DNA from: a virus
IMG/VR virus record: IMGVR_UViG_3300035701_000137
Span: 1-35,869 of that record
Strand: one strand, 5' to 3'
DNA: 35,869 bases
A program made the position numbers and the translations under genes. The notes below the pieces were generated by a model. It saw only the letters and a program-made list of their open reading frames with translations. It was not told the DNA's origin and ran no database searches. Positions 1 through 6,601 of this stretch are shown one piece after another (the stretch's first letter is position 1; every line of letters begins with the position of its first letter).

Positions 1-222
1 GACGTCGGCTTCCGTGGTCACTGGACGCTGGAGCTGCATGTTGTGAAGCCGCTGCGCATCTACGCGGGCATGGCGGTCGGACAGCTCTTGTGGTTCACGG
101 CGAGTGGGCCACCAGAGGTGCCATACGATCTCAAGCCATCCGCGAAGTACGGTGGGCGTGACCTGCTTCCGCAGGCGAGCAAGATGCACCAGGAGCACGC
201 GCGTGCGCCGAGCGAGGATTGA
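1..222 (+). CDS. dcd: dCTP deaminase, C-terminal part (cut by window edge)
   Basis: The first 73 codons read as the C-terminus of a dCTP deaminase/dUTPase-fold protein, which deaminates dCTP to dUTP in pyrimidine nucleotide metabolism. Visible family features are the WTLEL strand after DVGFRGH, the PLRIYAGMAVGQLLWF block, the GPPEVPYD turn and the terminal SAKYGG...PQAS segment; in E. coli Dcd the corresponding end is GPAVRPY...DAKY...ASR. The N-terminus and the catalytic Glu region lie upstream of the window. Phages often carry this gene to adjust the dNTP pool during replication. It ends just before a GTG-started small gene. The family call is firm; mono- versus bifunctionality cannot be decided from the fragment. 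Confidence 0.85.
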   Translation, partial: DVGFRGHWTLELHVVKPLRIYAGMAVGQLLWFTASGPPEVPYDLKPSAKYGGRDLLPQASKMHQEHARAPSED

Positions 223-223
223 C

Positions 224-451
224 GTGGGACGACTTCCTGGATATCGGCAGGTGACGCTCTACGTGGAGCCCACGCTCTATGAGCGGGTGCGCTGCGCCGC
301 GTACACGCTCGGTGAGGACATCTATGTGTTCGCCGGCGAGGCCCTCGACAACGCGATCGACCGCCGCATGACCCCGAAGCAACGTGCCGCGGTCGAGTCA
401 ATGGCCAAGCAGAACATCAAGAACAACGGAGCGCGCGAGAAGCGTCGCTGA
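224..451 (+). CDS. small ribbon-helix-helix-like protein
   Basis: A 75-residue basic protein. The GTG at 224 was chosen because GAGGA lies just upstream and it begins right after the dcd stop; a longer reading from 104 would lie inside dcd. Residues about 9-45 (QVTLYVEPTLYERVRCAAY, then GEDIYVFAGEALDNAI) give a short beta strand followed by two helices, the arrangement of ribbon-helix-helix (Arc/ParD/CopG) DNA-binding proteins. The C-terminus is Lys/Arg-rich. It may be a small transcription regulator or an antitoxin-like protein, but no toxin partner is evident beside it. The fold assignment is pattern-based only. Confidence 0.6.
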   Translation: MGRLPGYRQVTLYVEPTLYERVRCAAYTLGEDIYVFAGEALDNAIDRRMTPKQRAAVESMAKQNIKNNGAREKRR

Positions 452-479
452 GCTACGATGGCTCGCAGGAAGGTTGAAC

Positions 480-659
480 ATGGCTCTCAAAGCTCAAGGA
501 AAGCTCAAAGCTCAAGGAAAGCTCAAAGCTCAAGGAAAGAAGAAGTCCAAGAAGAAGCGAGCCGTGCGGTCCGAGAAGGGCGGCGGCGGTCGCAAGAAGG
601 GAGGCCGCGCGCGTCGCGGCAAGGCCAGCAAGAAGAAAGCCAGCAAGTCGAGCGACTGA
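480..659 (+). CDS. lysine-rich histone-H1-like small protein
   Basis: A 59-residue, extremely basic protein composed almost only of Lys, Arg, Gly, Ala and Ser. The ATG at 480 has a good Shine-Dalgarno (AGGAAGG, about 6 nt upstream). Residues 3-20 are three copies of LKAQGK encoded by an exact 18-bp tandem repeat; the rest is Lys/Gly/Ser tracts (KKKSKKK, GGGGRKKGG, KASKKKASK). The composition resembles bacterial H1-like or AlgP-type DNA-binding tails and suggests non-specific nucleic-acid binding, perhaps DNA condensation. It lies between a ribbon-helix-helix gene and the PP-loop gene. The reading frame of 458-1399 runs across it, so the two genes cannot both use their longest starts. No specific function can be given. 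Confidence 0.6.
   Translation: MALKAQGKLKAQGKLKAQGKKKSKKKRAVRSEKGGGGRKKGGRARRGKASKKKASKSSD
486..539 (+). repeat. 18-bp direct repeat, three exact tandem copies
   Basis: The unit ctcaaagctcaaggaaag occurs three times back to back with no mismatches, encoding LKAQGK x3 in the gene at 480. Perfect identity between copies implies recent expansion or ongoing slippage, so copy number may differ between related phages. Confidence 0.95.
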
Positions 660-676
660 CACCGCTCGCTGACGCG

Positions 677-1399
677 GTGAGGCTGCTGCGAGAGGTCCAC
701 ACCGGATCCGACAAGGTCCTGGTGGGCCTCAGCGGAGGCAAGGACTCGCTCGTTACCCTCGACCTGTCAGTGCGCGAGTTCGGCGCACCTAACGTGCATG
801 CCTTCTTCATGTACCTCGTGAAGGGTCTGCGGTGCGTCGAGGCGACGCTCCGCTGGTGCGAGCGTCACTACAAGATCGAGGTCGACTACTTCCCGCACTG
901 GCGGCTCGGTCTCGCGTACAAGTACGCCGTCTACATGCCGCATCGCCACGGCACGGACGGGTGGCGGGATATGCGGCAGGTCGACGTCGAGCAGGCCGCG
1001 CGCACCAAGACCGGAGTGGAGTGGCTCGCGTATGGTCACCGCATGACCGACTCGATCGAGCGCGTCGGCATGCTGTCCAAGAACGAGGGTTTCGACACCG
1101 TCGGCCGGCGCGTTTACCCGCTGTGGCGATGGAACGAGGCATCGGTGATGTCGTACCTGCGTCAGCGCAAGATTCCTCCACCACCGAAGCTGACGATCTT
1201 GCGGCGCTCGATGACCGGCGTGAACTTCCAGGAGGACACGCTGCTCGCCATTCGCGAACGGTTCCCTGATGACTACGCTAAGATCGTCGAGAAGTTCCCG
1301 TACCTCCCTGCCAAGCTCGCGCGGTTCGAGCTGAAGAAGGGCTCCTGGAAGCAGGAGACATACATCGACAAGTGGAAGACGAGGTTGGACGAGCGATGA
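677..1399 (+). CDS. PP-loop ATP pyrophosphatase, PAPS-reductase-like (IbrA/DndC-like superfamily)
   Basis: A 240-residue protein if started at GTG 677. It has the PP-loop SGGKDS at residues 19-24 after a KVLVGL strand, which binds ATP and activates a substrate by adenylation. Later features include YGHRMTDSIERVG, matching the G-R-x-x-[ED]-S-x-x-R pattern of PAPS-reductase-like proteins, and RVYPLWRWNEASVMSYL. The only cysteines are C53 and C61; the ECGLH-type motif of true PAPS reductases is absent, so sulfate assimilation is unlikely. Its stop overlaps the start of the ParB-like gene (ATGA at 1396), implying coupled translation. Such pairs resemble IbrA/IbrB and the sulfur-handling proteins of DNA phosphorothioation. 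The start is uncertain: no clear Shine-Dalgarno precedes 677, and 458 is the longest option, but it would run through the lysine-rich gene. Confidence 0.8.
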   Translation: MRLLREVHTGSDKVLVGLSGGKDSLVTLDLSVREFGAPNVHAFFMYLVKGLRCVEATLRWCERHYKIEVDYFPHWRLGLAYKYAVYMPHRHGTDGWRDMRQVDVEQAARTKTGVEWLAYGHRMTDSIERVGMLSKNEGFDTVGRRVYPLWRWNEASVMSYLRQRKIPPPPKLTILRRSMTGVNFQEDTLLAIRERFPDDYAKIVEKFPYLPAKLARFELKKGSWKQETYIDKWKTRLDER

Positions 1400-2358
1400 A
1401 GAAGAAGACCAAAGGCGAAGGCAAGCTCACCAGCGTCCAGCGTTTCGTGGTGGAGCGCATCCACCGTCGGCAGATCAAGAACGCGCCGTACAACCCGAGG
1501 CAGATCGACGACCACGCGCGCAAGAAGCTGAAGGAGAACCTCAAGGCCGTCGGTCTCCTCGATCCTCTCGTGTGGAACAAGTCGACGAGCAACCTCGTGT
1601 CAGGTCATCAGCGGCTGTCCATCATCGACGCTCTCGAAGGTACCGACGACTACACGATGGATGTCGCCGTGGTCGAGCTGACCGGTAAGGTGGAGAAGGA
1701 ACAGAACGTCTTCTTCAACAACCCGAGCGCGCAGGGCACGTACGACGTCGATGGGCTCGGGAAGATGCTCACGGAGGACAAGGTCGACTACAAGAAGGCC
1801 GGCTTCGATGACATGGACCTTCAGCTGATCTTCGAGGACACGGACTACGTGGTGTCGATGTTCGACACCGACGACGCTCCGAAGTCAGTGAAGGACGACC
1901 TGGAGCAGCTCAAAGAGATCCAACGCATGAAGCGTGAGCGCAAGGAGCACCGCGAGCGCGACCAGGAGGCGAACGATCCTGAGTTCTACGCGGTGGTCGT
2001 GTTCCCCGACCGAGCCGCGCAGGGGCAGTTCATGGAACGCGTCGGCATGAACCGGAACGATCGCTACGTCGACGGCGTCAGACTCCACACTTCACTGGAG
2101 GCGACGAAGCCGCAGACCAAGACGAAGGGCGGCGAGCAGTTCGAGGCGCTCACGTTCTGGATCGCTCCGGATCAGAAGAAGGTGATCGAGGACGAGCTGG
2201 TCCGCATCAGCTCGCTGCTCAAAGGCAAGAACCTCCGCGGTCGTGCTCTCGAAGCGATGGCTGCGATCTCGTCGCAGACGGACATCGACAACATCACGGG
2301 CGAGGAGCCCGAAGAGGAGAAGCCGGCGTTCAAGCGCAAGAAGGGTAAGGTGTCCTGA
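1396..2358 (+). CDS. ParB/sulfiredoxin-fold protein (IbrB-like)
   Basis: A 320-residue protein whose first ~130 residues form a ParB N-terminal-like domain: NPRQID, then KKLKENLKAVGLLDPLVWN, then VSGHQRLSIIDAL. The GHQRL box is the ParB/Srx nucleotide-binding signature (GHRR/GERR in ParB). The middle is charged (KEIQRMKRERKEHRERDQE) and the C-terminus basic (FKRKKGKVS). There is no helix-turn-helix partition domain, so a plasmid-partition role is unlikely. The ATG at 1396 overlaps the upstream PP-loop stop, and its own stop overlaps the next gene (TGATG at 2356-2360), so the three genes form one translational unit. Pairing with a PAPS-reductase-like protein recalls IbrB and DndB-type proteins, which suggests a nucleic-acid modification or regulatory role; this is inference. 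Confidence 0.8.
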   Translation: MKKKTKGEGKLTSVQRFVVERIHRRQIKNAPYNPRQIDDHARKKLKENLKAVGLLDPLVWNKSTSNLVSGHQRLSIIDALEGTDDYTMDVAVVELTGKVEKEQNVFFNNPSAQGTYDVDGLGKMLTEDKVDYKKAGFDDMDLQLIFEDTDYVVSMFDTDDAPKSVKDDLEQLKEIQRMKRERKEHRERDQEANDPEFYAVVVFPDRAAQGQFMERVGMNRNDRYVDGVRLHTSLEATKPQTKTKGGEQFEALTFWIAPDQKKVIEDELVRISSLLKGKNLRGRALEAMAAISSQTDIDNITGEEPEEEKPAFKRKKGKVS

Positions 2359-2684
2359 TGCCAGAGGACCCAGAAGAACACGTCGCGCTGATGTTTCACG
2401 GTCTCGTCTCCGACCTGCAGACCAACGACGTGGCGCGGTTCGAGGAGGAGCAGAGGAAGGAGCGCGAGGCGCGCGCCGCACTTCGCCACCAGGATCCTTA
2501 CCAGGGCTTGAGCGCGAGCGAGCTGCTCAAGAAGATCGATGGTGATCCTGCGGAGGCATTGCGCAAGGTCCACGACGATCTCGCGAGGATCAACAAGGAG
2601 GCGCAGGCTGCCGTCGCCGAGAAGGACAAGCAGCACGAGGTCCTCCCCGAAGGTCACTTCCCACCACCACCAACGAGCGAGTAA
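2358..2684 (+). CDS. hypothetical acidic, helical protein
   Basis: A 108-residue protein starting at an ATG that overlaps the ParB-like stop (TGATG). It is highly charged and predicted helical: FEEEQRKEREARAAL, then YQGLSASELLKKIDGD and a KVHDDLARINKEAQAA heptad-like stretch, ending in a Pro-rich tail. No cysteines, signal peptide or membrane segment are visible. The tight overlap suggests it is made with the ParB-like protein and may act with it. I do not recognise the family. Confidence 0.75.
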   Translation: MPEDPEEHVALMFHGLVSDLQTNDVARFEEEQRKEREARAALRHQDPYQGLSASELLKKIDGDPAEALRKVHDDLARINKEAQAAVAEKDKQHEVLPEGHFPPPPTSE

Positions 2685-2687
2685 GCT
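2682..2687 (+). promoter_or_regulatory. TAAGCT -10-like hexamer, leaderless-type
   Basis: TAAGCT overlaps the upstream stop codon and lies 6 nt before ATG 2694, the spacing expected if transcription starts at the A of the start codon. The gene has no Shine-Dalgarno. The upstream stop supplies the TA, so part of the match could be chance. No -35 is obvious. Confidence 0.4.
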
Positions 2688-2693
2688 GTGGTC

Positions 2694-2864
2694 ATGGCGA
2701 ACGCGAACAGGCCGCAGGATTACGTGTGCAACCTCTGCGGGTTCCGGTGGGTCGGCGCGAAGACGTCGTGTCCCAACTGTCAGGGCATCGCGAAGTCAGA
2801 AGGTGAGATGACGAAGAAGACCCTCCAGGGCGAAGAGAACGACCTGAAGAAGGGTCTGCGCTGA
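2694..2864 (+). CDS. small zinc-ribbon protein
   Basis: A 56-residue protein. Four cysteines in two CxxC knuckles (C12/C15 and C26/C29, with WVGAKTS between them) form a rubredoxin-like zinc ribbon; the remainder is a charged tail. An in-frame GTG at 2688 is an alternative start, but ATG 2694 sits 6 nt after a TAAGCT hexamer. It ends 2 nt before the next gene. Such small zinc ribbons in phages are usually nucleic-acid or protein-interaction modules; no specific role can be assigned. Confidence 0.7.
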   Translation: MANANRPQDYVCNLCGFRWVGAKTSCPNCQGIAKSEGEMTKKTLQGEENDLKKGLR

Positions 2865-2866
2865 TC

Positions 2867-3298
2867 ATGCGTACCTTCGCGAACCTCCAGGTGCTCTGCT
2901 CGTTCGATTTCGACCAGCTGCAAGAAGCGTTCAGCCAGCAGATCACGTTCGACGACACCGACCCTAGTACGGCGGCGCAGGTCCAGTCTGGCCTCGTGCT
3001 GCTCGCCGCCAACGCGGCTTCGGTGCCATTCAACTTCGGCAGTGTCACCTCGGCGGACACGCTCCTGGTCATCGCGTACCAGGAGTGCCAGGTGCAGCTC
3101 GGCAGCAACACGGCGCCGTTGGTCAACGTGCGGCCCGTCCCAGCATCACCGGCGGCGTCGATCCTGTCGAAGTACCAGAAGCTGTCGCAGCCCGGCGTGT
3201 TGTTCCTGCGTGGCAAGCTCGGCAGTCTCTTCCTGTCGAACCCGAGCCTCTCTCTGACGGCGAACGTGTTCGTCGCCGTGGTGGGAAACGCGCTGTGA
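2867..3298 (+). CDS. hypothetical beta-rich protein, possible virion component
   Basis: A 143-residue protein with alternating hydrophobic strands: VPFNFGSVTSADTLLVIAY, then CQVQLGSN and GVLFLRGKLGSLFLSNPS. The FLSNPS-type ending followed by a final strand is typical of jelly-roll or Ig-like virion proteins such as decoration or fibre modules. No signal peptide or catalytic motif is visible. The stop overlaps the GTG start of the next gene (GTGA at 3295). A structural role is inferred from composition and from the neighbouring head module. Confidence 0.6.
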   Translation: MRTFANLQVLCSFDFDQLQEAFSQQITFDDTDPSTAAQVQSGLVLLAANAASVPFNFGSVTSADTLLVIAYQECQVQLGSNTAPLVNVRPVPASPAASILSKYQKLSQPGVLFLRGKLGSLFLSNPSLSLTANVFVAVVGNAL

Positions 3299-3486
3299 CC
3301 CCGGAGCAGCGTAAGGCGCGTCGCCGCGTCATCGTGAAGCGCAACGCCGCTCGCAAGACCCGCGAGACGTGGAAGCGGAAGCGTGGTGGCCGCTCCGCCG
3401 ACGTCTCAGCTCCTGTGGACGACTACGCCGGGGTCCCTGATTCCGACGCCGTGCTGGACGAGCTGCCCGAGTCGTTGGTAGGCTGA
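3295..3486 (+). CDS. small basic hypothetical protein
   Basis: A 63-residue protein from GTG 3295, overlapping the upstream stop by 4 nt. The first half is strongly basic (QRKARRRVIVKRNAARKTRE) and the second acidic (VDDYAGVPDSDAVLDELPES). This charge split fits a nucleic-acid or acidic-partner binding peptide. I do not recognise it. Tight packing and coding-like third-position GC support it as real. Confidence 0.6.
   Translation: MTPEQRKARRRVIVKRNAARKTRETWKRKRGGRSADVSAPVDDYAGVPDSDAVLDELPESLVG
3479..3484 (+). promoter_or_regulatory. TAGGCT -10 with TGGACG -35, leaderless-type promoter
   Basis: TAGGCT lies 6 nt before ATG 3491. A TGGACG hexamer at 3455-3460 (4/6 to TTGACA) is 18 bp upstream. 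The downstream gene lacks a Shine-Dalgarno. The same TAGGCT-G sequence recurs before the genes at 6602 and 8247. Confidence 0.55.
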
Positions 3487-3490
3487 CGGC

Positions 3491-4813
3491 ATGGCAGCTG
3501 GAACGGTCATCAGTGGCGGATTCCCTGGTCGTGTCGCGCAGGAGGTTCAACCGAACCCGAAGTGCCACGGCTGTCTCCACTTCGACGGCCAGGCCGGACG
3601 CACTGGCGCGTGCCTGATCGGTCTCCGGCCATGGCTGTGCGGCGACGGCGAGGCTCAGGACATCGGCTACGCGCCGATCGACAAGGGCGCGGGCTCATAC
3701 CTGCCGGACATGGTCAACCACGGCGCGCACGCGCCCGAGGCCGAGACGCAGTTCGTGTCGGACCTGTACGGCTCGGGCTCGACGCGCCCGGTGAGCATCG
3801 AGCAGGTGTCGCTCGGTGAGGAGCACGTCCACGTCGTCAAGAGCATGTACGAGCGCCACGTGCAGATGGAGAAGTCGACGTGCCGGCTGTGCCAGCACCA
3901 GGGAGCGATCGGCACCGCGCCGTCGAACTTCGCGCTCGGCGTCTGCACGTGCCAGCCGATCGCGGCGCGCGACATCGCGAAGGCGCTCGTGCCCAGGCTC
4001 AGCAACGCGCACCGCCGAGACCTGACGCTCGACGACCTCACCGAGTGGGTGCGCGACGTCGCGAAGGCCGGCTTCAAGGTGCCGAAGAAGGCGCGCAGCC
4101 TCGGCAGCAAGGTGGCGGGCACCGACCGGCACGCGGAAGGGAAGAAGGCGACGCACCCCGCTCGCCTCTCGCCGCAGCTCCGCGTGGTCAAGGGTGACGA
4201 CTACAACGGCGGTCACCTCACGCGCATCGTCGACGAGCCCGACGTCGTCAAGTCGAGCCCGGTCGAGGCGCAGGCTCTCGACAAGAGCTACAACGACGAC
4301 TGGCTCTGCCAGTTCAAGGGCACTCCGCTGTTCAAGCTCGCGCACCAGCTGTGCGAGCAAGAGCTGGAGATGCAGGAGGCGCAGCTGAAGCGTCGACTGG
4401 AGAGCCGCAAGCACGAGAAGGAGCGCTCGGCTGCACTCGCGAAGCTGGAGAAGCCGGACAACGGCTACGACTGGCAGGAGGCCGACGCGATCCGCGAACG
4501 CCTCAGCATCGCGAAGCAACGCCTCACCCTCAAGCTCGCCGAGCATCAGCAGAAGGCGATCGCGAAGTCCGACCGCGATGACTTCTCGAAGGCAATCGAC
4601 AACACGAAGCATTCGCACATCGTGACGGGAAAGCTCGCGCCACAAGGGCGTGGGTTCTCCAGCGTGCAGCGTGCGCGCAACGCCCGAGACAAACTCGACA
4701 TGCAGCATGGCAGTTATGCACATCACGTCGGGCCGAACCCCAACTTCAAGCCGAGCAAGCCGGTCTCAGCGAAGCGAGAATTCGGCGAGAACGAGCACGG
4801 TGAGTTGAGCTAA
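3491..4813 (+). CDS. Cys-rich hypothetical protein upstream of portal
   Basis: A 440-residue protein. The N-terminal third carries two four-cysteine clusters: C25/C28/C41/C50 (CHGC...CLIG...WLCG) and C131/C134/C152/C154 (CRLC...CTC), both plausible metal sites. Residues about 285-365 are a long charged helical region (QELEMQEAQLKRRLESRK and following), probably coiled coil. The C-terminus is basic with HSHIVTGKLAPQGRG. It directly precedes the portal gene, where a terminase or portal-associated protein might be expected, but it lacks terminase Walker or nuclease motifs. It is likely a head-assembly or virion-associated protein; the function is unknown. Confidence 0.65.
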   Translation: MAAGTVISGGFPGRVAQEVQPNPKCHGCLHFDGQAGRTGACLIGLRPWLCGDGEAQDIGYAPIDKGAGSYLPDMVNHGAHAPEAETQFVSDLYGSGSTRPVSIEQVSLGEEHVHVVKSMYERHVQMEKSTCRLCQHQGAIGTAPSNFALGVCTCQPIAARDIAKALVPRLSNAHRRDLTLDDLTEWVRDVAKAGFKVPKKARSLGSKVAGTDRHAEGKKATHPARLSPQLRVVKGDDYNGGHLTRIVDEPDVVKSSPVEAQALDKSYNDDWLCQFKGTPLFKLAHQLCEQELEMQEAQLKRRLESRKHEKERSAALAKLEKPDNGYDWQEADAIRERLSIAKQRLTLKLAEHQQKAIAKSDRDDFSKAIDNTKHSHIVTGKLAPQGRGFSSVQRARNARDKLDMQHGSYAHHVGPNPNFKPSKPVSAKREFGENEHGELS

Positions 4814-4816
4814 CTC

Positions 4817-6592
4817 GTGGCCGTCTCGGAACAGGTACCGCTGCAGGCAACACTCCCTGCAGACATCCAGAAGGCGATCACGGCCGCCTTCGAGGACCTG
4901 CGCGAGAAGGCATGGTCGAACGAGGAGAAGCTCGCGAAGGCGGAGAGCAGCGGCGAGGCACAGCCGAAGGCATGGTTCGCCGACCCGTTCGCGCTGATGG
5001 ACTCGGTCGGCATGGGCTACCGCAACGCGCCGACGTACCTCACGTACGACACGCTCCGGCAGGTCTCCGAGCGCGACACCTTCGTCGCTCCGATTATCCT
5101 GACCCGCATCGACCAGGTAGCGGCGTTCGCGCGCCCGCAGCCGAACAAGTACAGTGTCGGATTCAAGATCCAGCCGCGCCACGGCGACAAGAAGCGTCTG
5201 CTCACCAAGAGCGAGGTCGAGCGCTGCGACGAGATCAGGATGATCGTGCTCAACACCGGGCGCGAGTACAACCTCGGCCGCGACGGGTTCCGGCAGTTCA
5301 TCGCGAAGTTCGTCCGCGACTCGCTGACCTACGACCAGGCGTGCTTCGAGAGCGTCCGCACACGCGGCGGCAGCGTGTACTCGTTCAACGCGGTGCCGAG
5401 CGACACGATCCGCACGGCCACCCCGAAGCAGATGAAGGGCACGCCACCTCGCGTCAGCGAGATCAAGCGGGACGTCCGCTACGTCCAGGTCATCAACTCG
5501 TCGATCACCGCCGAGTTCACCATCGACGAGATGGCGTTCTGCGTCCGCAACCCGCGCACGCACGTCAAGACGTACGGCTATGGGCTGCCGGAGATCGAGA
5601 CGCTCATCACGACGATTACGAGCCACCTCTGGGCGGAGGAGTGGAACCGCCGGATGTTCTCGCAGGGCTCGACCATCAAGGGCCTGCTCAACATCAAGGG
5701 CAACATCCCGCCGGTGCAGTTCGAGGCATTCAAGCGCCAGTGGCACTCGCAGGTCGCGGGCGTCCAGAACGCGTGGAAGACGCCGATGCTCAACTCGGAG
5801 GAGGTGTCGTGGACACCTCTGCAGATGAACAACACCGAGATGGGCTATCAGATGTGGATGGAGTACCTCTGCAAGGTCACGTGCGCGCTGTTCCGCATCG
5901 ACCCAGCCGAGATCAACTTCGACCTCCGCGGCGGCACGGGCCAGCAGCCGGTGTTCATGTCGACGAACGAGGCGCAGCAGAAGGCGTCGAAGGATCGCGG
6001 GCTCCAGCCTCTGATGCACTTCGTCGAGGATGCGATCAACCGCCACGTCGTGTGGAAGATCGACCCGCGCTTCGAGCTGGCGTTCGTCGGTCTCGACGCC
6101 AAGACCGAGGAGCAGGCGCAGGCGCTGCGCATGCAACAGGTCCAGAACACGCACAAGCTCAACGAGGTGCGTGCGATGGACGACCTACCTCCGGTCGAGG
6201 ATGGCGACGTCGTGCTGAACGCGACATACATCGGCTACAAGATGCAGAAGATGCAGATGGTGCAGCAGGCGCAGATGATGGCCCAGCAGGCTCAGGCGCC
6301 GCAGCCAGGTGCAGCCGGTCAGGCTGCACCGCCACCACCACGCTTCGCGCAGCCTGCCGGCGAGGCTGAGCAGCACGGCGCCGACCAGCTCCGTCAGTTC
6401 GCCGAGCACAAGCCTGGTGGTGACGACGAATCGAGCAGCGACGGGTCTGGTGTCGAAGACGAGTCGAGCGGGCCATCACCGCAGGTCCTGTCGCGTCTGC
6501 ACATGGATGACTGGGACTCCGTCGTCAGCCACTCGCTGCGAAGTGATGACCTCGCGAAGGGCGAGGTGTACGACACCTTCGATCTCGACTAG
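4817..6592 (+). CDS. portal protein
   Basis: A 591-residue portal, the dodecameric ring at one capsid vertex through which DNA is packaged and ejected. Supporting segments are the N-terminal wing with YRNAPTYLTYDTLRQVSERD, the stem/clip region with YGYGLPEIETLITTI and WAEEWNRRMFSQGS, and the C-terminal RGGTGQQP...NEAQQKASKDRGLQPLM block typical of phage portals. The tail after residue ~480 is Gln/Pro-rich and then acidic/Ser-rich (DDESSSDGSG...EDESSG). The GTG at 4817 follows the upstream stop by 3 nt and has no strong Shine-Dalgarno. It opens the head module, and its stop coincides with a TAGGCT promoter candidate. Confidence 0.9.
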   Translation: MAVSEQVPLQATLPADIQKAITAAFEDLREKAWSNEEKLAKAESSGEAQPKAWFADPFALMDSVGMGYRNAPTYLTYDTLRQVSERDTFVAPIILTRIDQVAAFARPQPNKYSVGFKIQPRHGDKKRLLTKSEVERCDEIRMIVLNTGREYNLGRDGFRQFIAKFVRDSLTYDQACFESVRTRGGSVYSFNAVPSDTIRTATPKQMKGTPPRVSEIKRDVRYVQVINSSITAEFTIDEMAFCVRNPRTHVKTYGYGLPEIETLITTITSHLWAEEWNRRMFSQGSTIKGLLNIKGNIPPVQFEAFKRQWHSQVAGVQNAWKTPMLNSEEVSWTPLQMNNTEMGYQMWMEYLCKVTCALFRIDPAEINFDLRGGTGQQPVFMSTNEAQQKASKDRGLQPLMHFVEDAINRHVVWKIDPRFELAFVGLDAKTEEQAQALRMQQVQNTHKLNEVRAMDDLPPVEDGDVVLNATYIGYKMQKMQMVQQAQMMAQQAQAPQPGAAGQAAPPPPRFAQPAGEAEQHGADQLRQFAEHKPGGDDESSSDGSGVEDESSGPSPQVLSRLHMDDWDSVVSHSLRSDDLAKGEVYDTFDLD

Positions 6593-6595
6593 GCT
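6590..6595 (+). promoter_or_regulatory. TAGGCT -10-like hexamer, leaderless-type
   Basis: TAGGCT begins at the portal TAG stop and lies exactly 6 nt before GTG 6602. The best -35 is a weak TGTACG at 6567-6572 (17-bp spacer). It matches the element before 3491 and 8247 in sequence and spacing. Confidence 0.45.
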
Positions 6596-6601
6596 GGAGT
6601 C

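Noticed and set aside
458-676. N-terminal extension of the PP-loop protein from ATG 458
   Set aside because: It would run through the lysine-rich gene, which has its own strong Shine-Dalgarno, and the extension (QSSRKA repeats) is the frame-shifted image of that gene's tandem repeat.
4766-6154. 462-codon minus-strand ORF opposite the portal gene
   Set aside because: It is Arg/Leu/Asp-rich shadow text caused by GC-rich third positions of the portal gene, and it matches no family pattern.
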